This document shows positions 1-6,114 of a stretch of 27,315 nucleotides of DNA, piece after piece. How positions within the stretch are numbered: the stretch's first letter is position 1; each line of letters starts with the position of its first letter. The translations under genes and the position numbers were made by a program. Source of the stretch: Eshraghiella sp045124255 (GTDB lineage Bacteria > Bacillota > Clostridia > Lachnospirales > Lachnospiraceae); the NCBI GenBank assembly GCA_045124255.1, contig JBGVLM010000063.1:1-27315 (forward strand). Direction: 5' to 3'. The notes beneath the pieces are model-generated. The model was not told where the DNA came from. It saw only the letters and a list, made by a program, of their open reading frames with translations, and made no database searches.

Positions 1-89
1 ATGCTTGTTAAACCTCATCAGCTGTAATTGCGTCGTAATCAAAGCTGATACAATGACGCTGAGATATAAATTTGTCACCTCAGTTACTT
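1..89. other. Left-edge non-coding sequence with interleaved inverted repeats
   Basis: No convincing gene is present beyond the integrase stop. Two inverted repeats interleave: ATCAGCT at 17-23 with AGCTGAT at 43-49, and GCGTC at 30-34 with GACGC at 55-59. A minus-strand frame without stops runs from about 102 off the left edge, but it is only about 34 codons, has no ribosome binding site and is not called. The stretch may belong to whatever recombined into the integrase C-terminus, or to the end of the element. Confidence 0.3.
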
Positions 90-869
90 TCACATATATT
101 TTAATCTGTCGCTAGCAAAGCCTAGAGCGTGTCGCTCAACACTATCCGTAACATTGAAATACTGGTCTTGTAAATTCATATCTTCAATTTTAAGATTTAA
201 GAACTCACTTATTCGACAACCATTATAAATCAGCATAAGCATAATCTCAATAGTCAGCCTTGTATCTTCGTTCTGTTCGTAATACAACTTCCATAAGCGT
301 TCTATCTGTTCATCGGTAAATATTAACGCTTGCCCTTTTCGTGGGCTCTTGCCTATATCAAGCAACTCGCCATAATTCTTACTGACAATATCGCATTTAA
401 TAGCATAATCATACAACTGCTTAATGCAATTTTTAACTTTCCTTACTGATTGATAACCCTTTCTGTTTCCCAACAGTTCATTTATCATATTCTGCAAATC
501 ATTAAACTTAATGTCGATAAACTTCATATTCTTAATTTTATCGGTAATCAACTTGTAAGTAAACTCATAGCCTTTTATAGTATCGGGTTTCAAGGCTTGT
601 ACTTTCTTGCTGTTCTGCCAATCCTCCCATAATTTAGCAAAGGTAACATTCTTATACAAGATATTGACTTCATCTTTATTCATATTGTAATTTGTCAAGG
701 CATTTAAGGCTTCTTCCTTTGTTTCAAAATAGCCTATTGTCTTTTTGTGCTGATGTTTCTTGCCCTGCTCATCAATTTCAATATCCGTAGTAATCCTTGC
801 TATGTACTTCTTTCGTAAATTCTTTCTATTAACCTTGCTAACACTTCCATATCCGTTAGGTAGTTTCAT
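90..869 (-). pseudogene. Tyrosine integrase, C-terminally truncated
   Basis: This is a phage/ICE-type tyrosine recombinase remnant of 259 aa, where full-length relatives are near 380-400 aa. The N-terminal 65 residues look like an AP2-like arm-DNA-binding domain (KLPNGYGSVSK start, strand-rich, ending GYFETKEEA). Residues about 70-150 form the SAM-like core-binding domain, and the catalytic domain then begins. The first catalytic arginine is present in GCRISEFLNLKIEDM (about R219). After NVTDS the protein runs into an unrelated tail, VERHALGFASDRLKYM, so the HxxR and nucleophilic Tyr motifs are absent. The start is set at 869 because AAAGGAGG precedes MKLPNG; the longer upstream frame has no such site. 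It would have catalysed integration and excision of the neighbouring element. As it stands it should be inactive unless the missing part is supplied elsewhere. Confidence 0.85.
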
Positions 870-925
870 AATGTCCTCCTTTCGCTGAATAATAAGAAGT
901 AAATTGATACAACAATTATAACTCC

Positions 926-935
926 GTAGCCACAC
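926..935 (-). repeat. Inverted copy of TGTGGCTACG motif upstream of integrase
   Basis: TGTGGCTACG on the minus strand lies in the integrase upstream region. The same ten bases occur on the plus strand at 4857-4866, at the opposite end of the element, where two more TGTGGCTA copies precede it. Short repeats at both ends of an integrase-bearing element are what arm-type integrase binding sites look like. That role is inferred from position only. Confidence 0.4.
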
Positions 936-990
936 TTTGAAAAGTGGGATTTATATAATATTTCTTCTAAATATTTCGGTGTTTTTGGGA

Positions 991-1025
991 TTAAAAAAGA
1001 TACTAGCACTATGTCCAGTATCTTT
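991..1025 (-). terminator. Intrinsic terminator after the lipoprotein gene
   Basis: A perfect 9-bp stem pairs AAAGATACT (996-1004) with AGTATCTTT (1017-1025) around a 12-nt loop. On the minus strand it is followed by a run of T (from 996 downward). It lies 15 nt past the lipoprotein stop, so it would end the relaxase-lipoprotein transcript and leave the integrase to its own promoter between 870 and 990. No clear -35/-10 pair was seen there, only a TATAAT at about 910-915. Confidence 0.7.
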
Positions 1026-1039
1026 ATATAATATAGAAT

Positions 1040-2107
1040 TTACTCTATTTCATAATATCTTACTAAGATTTTCATTTTATCATAATATTCAGCTGGCATT
1101 TCAATGACTTGCCCATATATAAAAAGATTTGTTTCTTTTTTTAAATCAGCAGGATTAATATTTTCTACATTTTGAAAATACATACGACCGAAGTCAGATA
1201 TATAATCTTCTGCTACCTCTCCATAAAACAAAAAATCCCATACACAATCTTGTACTTTAGAAACATCTATCCAACTTCCAACTTGTTTTTCTTTTCCTTC
1301 CTCACTTTTGAAAATCAATTCATCAAATAATTGAATATGTATTGCGATATGACGCCCTGTCAAATCCTCACCACTTGTCAAGTCTCTATAATTCATTTTA
1401 TCGCAATGGCTAATATATTCATCCAAAGGTAATTCATTCATATTTTCAATATTTTTTGTCGTTCCAGTATAATCAGAATTTAAAGATTGTTTGTATTCTT
1501 TTTCCTTCGCCTCTTCTTCTCTTTGTTCTTTAATCTCTTCAGCACTTTTTGCTTCTTCTGGTTTTTCTCCGTATTGTCTTACATAATCTGCATAGTACAC
1601 CTTAATGGTTGGATTATAATCCGCTGTTTTGTAACTTTTGCTAACATCTTCAATTATTCCATAAATACGCATTACATCACTACCTTGCATTGGAAAAGAA
1701 TTATCTATTCTATAATCTTTAATTCGATAAACATTGTATGTTTTTTGATAAAAGTCCATGTCCTCTAAAAAATCTTCCGTAGCACCACATTCATATATTT
1801 TTATGCCATCTTCTGTAGTTGTACTACTCCCTATTATTATTTCCTTTGTAACATATTCTCCAATAGATGATTCACTAAGGTCTTTAAAAACAATTTCATT
1901 ACACTTTAATTTAAATTCTTCCTCATCATATACATCTACACTTACATTACTCTTGTTGCTTGTTTCCACACTTTCTTCACTGCTTATATTCTTATTAGTA
2001 TCTTGCACTATCGGTGTGTCATTCTCATTTTCATCTTTGCCAGTACACGAAATTATACATAACACAAATAGTACACATAATAATCCTATAATTTTATTTC
2101 TTTTCAT
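1040..2107 (-). CDS. Predicted lipoprotein with two related domains
   Basis: This is a 355-aa secreted lipoprotein of unknown function. It begins MKRNK, followed by a hydrophobic segment and a lipobox-like IISC; the Cys near residue 21 would be lipidated. An acidic, Ser/Asn-rich linker follows (about 22-60). Two stretches resemble each other: residues about 60-190 (EEEFKLKCNEIVFKDL, later RIYGIIEDV and IKVYYADY) and about 225-355 (LDEYISHCDKMNYRDL, later FIYGQVIEM and ILVRYYEIE). They are joined by a Glu/Lys-rich, probably helical segment (about 185-210). Two OB-fold-like beta domains are a guess from the strand pattern. The start at 2107 is chosen because AAGGAG precedes it; an in-frame ATG nine codons upstream lacks one. 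It lies 64 nt after the relaxase gene and is probably cotranscribed with it. Surface exclusion or host-surface interaction is possible but unproven. Confidence 0.75.
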   Translation of the reverse strand: MKRNKIIGLLCVLFVLCIISCTGKDENENDTPIVQDTNKNISSEESVETSNKSNVSVDVYDEEEFKLKCNEIVFKDLSESSIGEYVTKEIIIGSSTTTEDGIKIYECGATEDFLEDMDFYQKTYNVYRIKDYRIDNSFPMQGSDVMRIYGIIEDVSKSYKTADYNPTIKVYYADYVRQYGEKPEEAKSAEEIKEQREEEAKEKEYKQSLNSDYTGTTKNIENMNELPLDEYISHCDKMNYRDLTSGEDLTGRHIAIHIQLFDELIFKSEEGKEKQVGSWIDVSKVQDCVWDFLFYGEVAEDYISDFGRMYFQNVENINPADLKKETNLFIYGQVIEMPAEYYDKMKILVRYYEIE

Positions 2108-2171
2108 AAAGAACTCCTTTTCAAATAAACTCATATTAATTATATCAAATTTCGCAGATTATACAATCACT

Positions 2172-2924
2172 TTATCGGTTGCGTTCCTGCTGCTTTATGA
2201 CTTCATACGCCTTATCTCTATTCCTGCGTTCCAATTCCTCCTTATCTTCAACCAACTTATTATATTTATCAGCCAACTCATTGTATTCCTTAACCATATT
2301 ATCAAGTTTCTTGTTTAGTTCCCTGCTTTCTTCTTCCATTTGCTTTTTATATTCCTTTGCACTTAAACCTCCAGTTCTACGGGTTTCGGTTTCTTCGTAG
2401 CTTTCTACATTAAAACCGTGATTTCGTAGCACGATAGGCATTAGCCTATGTATTGATGTTATAAAATCCCTTGTTATTAAAGTCTTACTTGATAATTTCC
2501 CATTGTCTATCGGGATAATATCTAAATGTAGGTGTGGAACTCCTGCCTCATCTTGCACATGGCAACAAGCCATTACTATATTATCAGCCCCAAGCCTTGC
2601 ACCCATATATTTAATAATCAAATCATTGTATTCATCAAGCCTTTCTATCGGTAATTCCTCAGGATATGAAAATATACATTCACATATCCAGTTTGAAGCC
2701 TTTGTAACCCTGCCACCTTTTGCAATTACCTTTTTATTTATAATGTCCTTACAATCCTTATAAAGTGATTGCTTCGGTGCAATATAAATACGATTTTCTT
2801 TGCTTCGTTCCAAGTCTATATCTGGATTACTGATATAGTTCTTGTTTAATCGTCTGTTATGTTTATCAATTCCTCCAAGTTGCCCTGCCTTATAGCATTG
2901 ACAATGAAAACTAAACTTCGCCAT
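2172..2924 (-). CDS. MobV/Pre-family relaxase (plasmid mobilization protein)
   Basis: This is a 250-aa relaxase of the Mob_Pre (MobV) family, which nicks oriT and leads the strand during conjugative mobilization by a helper element. The family motifs are visible: an N-terminal HNRR (22-25) with NKNY following, and the metal-binding H-x-x-D-E...P-H-x-H block (H122, D125, E126, H131, H133 in HVQDEAGVPHLHLDIIP). Residues about 190-250 are a charged coiled coil rich in Glu, Lys and Arg. MobV proteins are often 400 aa or more, so this is a short form that ends within the coiled coil. GAGGAGGG precedes the MAKFSF start, while the longer frame has no site. It sits between a 58-aa ORF and the lipoprotein gene in one minus-strand unit. 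No conjugation machinery is encoded here, so it must borrow a type IV secretion system. Confidence 0.88.
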   Translation of the reverse strand: MAKFSFHCQCYKAGQLGGIDKHNRRLNKNYISNPDIDLERSKENRIYIAPKQSLYKDCKDIINKKVIAKGGRVTKASNWICECIFSYPEELPIERLDEYNDLIIKYMGARLGADNIVMACCHVQDEAGVPHLHLDIIPIDNGKLSSKTLITRDFITSIHRLMPIVLRNHGFNVESYEETETRRTGGLSAKEYKKQMEEESRELNKKLDNMVKEYNELADKYNKLVEDKEELERRNRDKAYEVIKQQERNR

Positions 2925-2950
2925 AAAATCCCTCCTCTCAAACACCAGTA

Positions 2951-2980
2951 GCAAGACCGCCTATGCTTCTAAATCTTGCT
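2951..2980. repeat. Inverted repeat upstream of relaxase, candidate oriT part
   Basis: GCAAGA at 2951-2956 and TCTTGC at 2974-2979 form an inverted repeat 27 bp upstream of the relaxase start. MobV relaxases usually act on an oriT just upstream of their own gene, so this and the adjacent hairpin at 2991-3021 are the natural place to look. No nick-site consensus was recognised, so the assignment is positional. Confidence 0.3.
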
Positions 2981-2990
2981 CCAAGGTGTA

Positions 2991-3028
2991 AGCCCCTATA
3001 CCTTGCAAGCAAGGTGGGGCTCTTTTTT
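2991..3028 (+). terminator. Terminator-like hairpin with competing alternative stem
   Basis: AGCCCC (2991-2996) pairs with GGGGCT (3016-3021), and ACCTTG (3000-3005) with CAAGGT (3010-3015), leaving a three-base bulge. A T-run follows at 3023-3028, so it terminates plus-strand transcription. A second, mutually exclusive stem pairs AAGGTGTA (2983-2990) with TATACCTT (2997-3004). The T-run overlaps the stop codon of the minus-strand 58-aa ORF. No plus-strand gene precedes it, so it may end an unseen antisense RNA or be part of an oriT. Confidence 0.5.
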
Positions 3029-3203
3029 ATCTTTCCTCTGTTGTCTTTCTTTCGTACGGTTCTACTTTTGTAAAATCATCCTCTGTATCTTCCGAAACTT
3101 CCTTTTGACATTCTTCAATTCCCTCTTGTGCTAATGCTTGAATTAAAAAATCAATAGAAGCATTGTAAAAAGTATCATCATCACATTCTATTATCTTTCC
3201 CAT
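3027..3203 (-). CDS. Small acidic protein of unknown function (58 aa)
   Basis: The frame opens with MGKIIECDDDTFYNAS and ends EPYERKTTEER. GGGAGGTGG lies at good distance upstream of the ATG, which is the main reason to call it. The N-terminal half is likely helical (IDFLIQALAQEGIEEC); the second half is Glu/Asp-rich and probably unstructured. There is no membrane segment, and the two Cys residues are not a zinc pattern. It is first in a minus-strand unit ahead of the relaxase, separated from it by the candidate oriT region. Small acidic ORFs in this position on mobile plasmids are sometimes relaxosome or copy-control accessories. Nothing in the sequence fixes the role here. Confidence 0.6.
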   Translation of the reverse strand: MGKIIECDDDTFYNASIDFLIQALAQEGIEECQKEVSEDTEDDFTKVEPYERKTTEER

Positions 3204-3568
3204 TTCGTTCCACCTCCCTTATAAAAAGTGTGATTTTTGACCTTACCTCACAAAATCAATTTTTGATAAATTTCGCCCGATCCAATACCGACAGCAGACC
3301 CCTCACACCTCTCAAACCCTCATAAATAAAGGATTTTACAAAATCAATTTTTTATAATTCTCCAAAAAATATCCAAAATTGAAATTTTTTAAACCAAAAA
3401 AGGCTATACAGAAAGAACACAACCGATTTCCAACTTGCATGCTACTTATGAAACAACAATGTAGTACGTAGTAAAACCATTGAAAAGCTTGAAAAATAGC
3501 CGAACAATGGGCTTGTCTGTTCGGCGTAGTTTTACTGTCGTATGTAGCAAATTATAGGAGGTATGTAT
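3204..3568. other. Divergent control region between mobilization unit and rep, with direct repeats
   Basis: This is an AT-rich, gene-free stretch separating the minus-strand mobilization unit from the plus-strand rep. It holds a direct repeat CAAAATCAATTTTT at 3251-3264 and again at 3339-3352, with a related AAAATCAATTTT at 4959-4970. The last 110 bases form a nested inverted repeat (see separate entry). Promoters for both directions must lie here, but no -35/-10 pair was strong enough to call. Repeats plus a palindrome upstream of rep are what a rolling-circle origin region would be expected to contain. Confidence 0.5.
3440..3549. repeat. Nested inverted repeat upstream of rep, candidate origin or leader structure
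   Basis: Four paired segments nest inside each other: TGCTAC (3440-3445) with GTAGCA (3544-3549); TACG (3465-3468) with CGTA (3539-3542); GTAAAAC (3471-3477) with GTTTTAC (3529-3535); and GCCGAACA (3499-3506) with TGTTCGGC (3518-3525). The structure ends 7 nt before the rep ribosome binding site. The minus strand across 3465-3474 reads TACTACGTA, which recalls the TACTACGAC nick site of pMV158-type plasmids, but it is on the strand opposite to rep. Double-strand origin or regulatory leader RNA are the two readings. Confidence 0.5.
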
Positions 3569-4843
3569 ATGCAGGTTAGATTATGTGAAATTGTATCGAA
3601 TGTGGAACACATCAATATTGAAGAAATTGTAAAGGTATTAGACAATCAAAAACCTTTCAAGGATTATGCTTATATTTTGCACGACAAAGATATTTATAGT
3701 GAAGATGATGAAGCCAAAAATTCCGACCATAAAGCAGGCTCACCTAAAAAGGCTCATTATCATATTGCAATTAGACTGGAATATGGTGTAGACATCAAAT
3801 ATATTGCCAACTGGCTAAATGTAAAAGAAAATTTTATTTGTAAACCAAAAAGTAAGGGTGGCGAAGCTGTAAAATGGTGCAACATGTTAAAATATTTAAC
3901 TCACGAAAACGCACCGACAAAATTTCAATACAGCGAAGACGAAGTAACCAGTAATTACAACTGGAAAGATGAAAAAGCCAAGACAATCAGTAAATCCAAT
4001 AGTGAAACAAGAAAAAGTCAAATCATAAACGACATTGTAAAGGGTGTTATTCGTGAATTTAATTATCATGAACACATAACTATTGACGAATACGACAAAT
4101 ACAAGAAATCTATCGACAATGCTTTTAAATACAGAACCGATATTATAAAGGGGGCAAAAAGAAATATGGAATGTGTATATATTACTGGAAAAAGTGGAAC
4201 TGGCAAAAGTACATATGCAAAGATGATGTGCCAAGATAAGGGCTATAGTGTATTTGTATCAAGTGGCTCTAATGATGTACTTGACGGATATGCAGGTGAA
4301 GATTGCATTATTCTTGACGATTTAAGACCAAGTTGCATGGGATTAAGCGACTTACTAAAGATGTTAGATAATAATACTGCTTCTACTGTTAAAAGCCGAT
4401 ACAAAAACAAGGTTTTAGAATGCAAGCTAATTATCGTGACATCAGTATTGAAGATTGACGAATTTTTCAATGGTGTATTTAAGGAACAAAAAGAACCTAT
4501 CGTTCAGTTAAAGCGAAGATGTAAATTACATTTGCGTTTTGAGCAAGACCATTACTATGCAAGCCTCTTTGATGATAAAAAAGGGGATTACTCCGAAGAA
4601 TTTGAATATATCAATCCAGTTGCAGCATTGTTCCCCAAAAAAGAACTCACAGAAGAAGATAAACTTAATTACATCAACACTTTATTAGTTGCAGGTGCTG
4701 AAAGAACTGGCAAGACCGAAGCTCCTGCCGAAGAAAATAAAGACCCATTAACAGCCAAAGAACGCTCATTGCAAAACAAAGTTGATATGTTGTACCGACA
4801 CAATGACATACTTATGAATGAAATAGATAAAAAGTGTGGCTAA
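3569..4843 (+). CDS. rep: Replication initiator: HUH endonuclease fused to SF3 helicase (CRESS-type plasmid Rep)
   Basis: This 424-aa rolling-circle initiator combines a Rep_2-like nickase with a superfamily 3 helicase. The nickase has motif 1 ILHDKD (36-41), the HUH motif HYH (63-65) preceded by SPKKA, and the catalytic Tyr in KYLTHEN (Y109). The helicase has Walker A GKSGTGKS (207-214), Walker B CIILDDLRP (D250, D251) and a motif C-like LIIVTS, where eukaryotic CRESS Reps usually carry a following Asn and this has Val. The last 60 residues are charged and probably helical. The start is set at 3569 (MQVRLC) because AGGAGG at 3556-3561 is 7 nt away; the ATG at 3563 is only 1 nt from it. This domain pair is known from CRESS-DNA viruses and from bacterial and phytoplasma plasmids. 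It would nick the element's origin and unwind it. Its reading frame is intact and ends within a TGTGGCTA repeat. Confidence 0.92.
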   Translation: MQVRLCEIVSNVEHINIEEIVKVLDNQKPFKDYAYILHDKDIYSEDDEAKNSDHKAGSPKKAHYHIAIRLEYGVDIKYIANWLNVKENFICKPKSKGGEAVKWCNMLKYLTHENAPTKFQYSEDEVTSNYNWKDEKAKTISKSNSETRKSQIINDIVKGVIREFNYHEHITIDEYDKYKKSIDNAFKYRTDIIKGAKRNMECVYITGKSGTGKSTYAKMMCQDKGYSVFVSSGSNDVLDGYAGEDCIILDDLRPSCMGLSDLLKMLDNNTASTVKSRYKNKVLECKLIIVTSVLKIDEFFNGVFKEQKEPIVQLKRRCKLHLRFEQDHYYASLFDDKKGDYSEEFEYINPVAALFPKKELTEEDKLNYINTLLVAGAERTGKTEAPAEENKDPLTAKERSLQNKVDMLYRHNDILMNEIDKKCG

Positions 4844-4866
4844 TATGTGGCTATGGTGTGGCTACG
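4835..4866 (+). repeat. Three direct TGTGGCTA repeats at the end of rep
   Basis: TGTGGCTA occurs at 4835-4842, 4846-4853 and 4857-4864, all in one orientation; the third extends to TGTGGCTACG. The first encodes the last codons and stop of rep. An inverted copy lies upstream of the integrase (926-935). Clustered short repeats near the chromosomal junction fit integrase arm sites or a site for an excision factor. The function is inferred. Confidence 0.45.
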
Positions 4867-4916
4867 ACTTTGTTTTAGATACTAAACTCGCAATTTTTCA
4901 AAATTTTAAGACATAA

Positions 4917-4945
4917 GAAAAAGCCCCATAATTCGGGGCTTTTTC
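4917..4945. terminator. Bidirectional intrinsic terminator between rep and rpsI
   Basis: A perfect 11-bp stem pairs GAAAAAGCCCC (4917-4927) with GGGGCTTTTTC (4935-4945), loop ATAATTC. A-tract and T-tract within the stem give a terminator in both directions. It ends the rplM-rpsI transcript on the minus strand and could stop rep transcription from running into rpsI. It also lies about where the element joins the chromosome, since elements commonly insert at the 3' end of rpsI. No att repeat partner was found within the window. Confidence 0.85.
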
Positions 4946-4977
4946 GGTATTCTTCAAAAAAATCAATTTTCTTCTTA

Positions 4978-5385
4978 TTATCTCTTTGAGAACTGTGGTG
5001 CTCTACGAGCTGCTTTGAGACCGTATTTCTTACGTTCTTTCATTCTTGAATCTCTTGTAAGGAATCCTGCTGCCTTAAGAACCGGACGGAAATCTGCGTC
5101 AGCTTTAAGGAGAGCTCTTGAAATACCATGACGGATGGCACCAGCCTGTCCTGTTGTTCCACCACCATGAACGTTAACGATTACGTCATACTTGTCAGCT
5201 GTTTCTGTAGCTACGAGTGGCTGACGAACGATAACCTTAAGGGTCTCAAGACCGAAATAGGTGTCAATGTCTCTTTTATTTATTGTGATGTTACCCTTAC
5301 CAGGCATAACATATACTCTTGCAATACTGCTTTTTCTTCTTCCTGTTCCGTAGAACTTTGCACTTGCTGCTTTCTTTGCTGCCAT
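4978..5385 (-). CDS. rpsI: 30S ribosomal protein uS9
   Basis: This 135-aa uS9 is full length. It has the family's GTGRRKSSIARV block near residue 13, HGGGTTGQAGAIRHGI in the middle and the conserved basic end RRAPQFSKR. The C-terminal SKR tail reaches the P-site tRNA anticodon stem in the 30S subunit. GAAGGAGG precedes the ATG. It is second in the rplM-rpsI operon, 19 nt after rplM, and its end is followed by a strong terminator and then the mobile element. The 3' end of rpsI is a known insertion target for tyrosine-recombinase elements in Firmicutes, and here the protein end is intact. Confidence 0.98.
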   Translation of the reverse strand: MAAKKAASAKFYGTGRRKSSIARVYVMPGKGNITINKRDIDTYFGLETLKVIVRQPLVATETADKYDVIVNVHGGGTTGQAGAIRHGISRALLKADADFRPVLKAAGFLTRDSRMKERKKYGLKAARRAPQFSKR

Positions 5386-5404
5386 TGTTAAATCCTCCTT
5401 CTAA

Positions 5405-5833
5405 TTAAAATGTTAAAACTTCCGGCTTCTGAGCCTCATGCTTATGCTCAGCACCAACATATACATGAAGTTTTGTATACATTTCTCTTCCTAAAGGTCC
5501 CTTTGGAAGCATTCCCTTAACTGCATGCTCAATAACTCTCTCAGGATGCTTATCCATCATCTCTCTTAAGGTAGTCTCTTTTAATCCGCCTACCCATCCT
5601 GAATGATGATAATAAACCTTCTGGTCAAGCTTCTTACCTGTTACTTTGATTTTCTCAGCGTTGATTACGATTACATAATCACCTGTATCCATGCTTGGAG
5701 TGTAGATAGGCTTATTCTTTCCTCTTAAAACCTTAGCTACTTCTGAAGCAAGACGACCTAATGTATATCCTGTAGCATCAACTACATACCATTTTCTTTC
5801 AATTGTTGATGGACTAGCCATAAATGTTTTCAT
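5405..5833 (-). CDS. rplM: 50S ribosomal protein uL13
   Basis: This 142-aa uL13 has the family's usual length. It starts MKTFMASPSTIERKWYVVDA and includes GRLASEVAKVLRGKNK, the YTPSMDTGDYVIVINAEKI block and GMLPKGPLGREM near residue 110. It is an early-assembling 50S protein that binds 23S rRNA. The start at 5833 is supported by AAGGAGG; the frame extends upstream but lacks a second site. It is first in a two-gene operon with rpsI, driven by its own promoter (6045-6073). A structured leader of about 200 nt suggests autogenous control by L13. Confidence 0.97.
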   Translation of the reverse strand: MKTFMASPSTIERKWYVVDATGYTLGRLASEVAKVLRGKNKPIYTPSMDTGDYVIVINAEKIKVTGKKLDQKVYYHHSGWVGGLKETTLREMMDKHPERVIEHAVKGMLPKGPLGREMYTKLHVYVGAEHKHEAQKPEVLTF

Positions 5834-5869
5834 TGGTTTACCTCCTTGAATTCTCTTAACCTTCAATTA

Positions 5870-5975
5870 ATATATGAATCAATAAAACAGATTCATTGCT
5901 GCACGCTGTAGTTAAGCGGCTCTGTTGCGTGCAATCCGCTATTGTGCGATGCTAAAAATGTCCAAAATAGCATCT
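5870..5975 (-). promoter_or_regulatory. L13-type ribosomal protein leader RNA upstream of rplM
   Basis: Three hairpins lie in the rplM 5' UTR, read on the minus strand: GATGCTA/TAGCATC (arms at 5968-5974 and 5948-5954), GCACGC/GCGTGC (5927-5932 with 5901-5906, 20-nt loop), and ATGAATC/GATTCAT (5890-5896 with 5874-5880). The middle hairpin, with a loop containing CCGCTTAACTACA, matches my recollection of the Firmicutes L13 leader, through which L13 represses its own operon. The match is from memory, not an alignment. Confidence 0.6.
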
Positions 5976-6044
5976 TATTTATTCAAAATGTTCCTCCGGG
6001 GCTATTGGTGAAACACTTTAGTCTAAATGTCGCCACAGTTAAAT

Positions 6045-6073
6045 ATTATATAATAGGACTTTTATGGTGTCAA
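6045..6073 (-). promoter_or_regulatory. Sigma-A promoter for rplM-rpsI
   Basis: On the minus strand, TTGACA (6068-6073) and TATAAT (6045-6050) are separated by exactly 17 nt: a full consensus sigma-A promoter. Transcription would start near 6038, giving a leader of about 205 nt before rplM. It lies 40-70 nt past the end of the EamA-type gene, so rplM-rpsI is an independent unit. Confidence 0.88.
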
Positions 6074-6114
6074 CAGCTTTTTTCCTATTTTTCTCACTTT
6101 TTAATTGTGTCTTT

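Noticed and set aside
1..102. Partial minus-strand coding frame running off the left edge
   Set aside because: It is only about 34 codons with no ribosome binding site or recognisable motif, too little to call a gene.
1758..2318. 186-aa plus-strand open frame overlapping lipoprotein and relaxase genes
   Set aside because: It lies antisense to two supported genes, has no ribosome binding site and has a Ser/Leu-rich composition typical of antisense shadow frames.
4844..4977. Precise attachment-site duplication flanking the element
   Set aside because: Comparing the rpsI 3' end and its flank with bases 1-150 gave no shared stretch beyond short A/T-rich words, so the other att copy is outside the window or lost.
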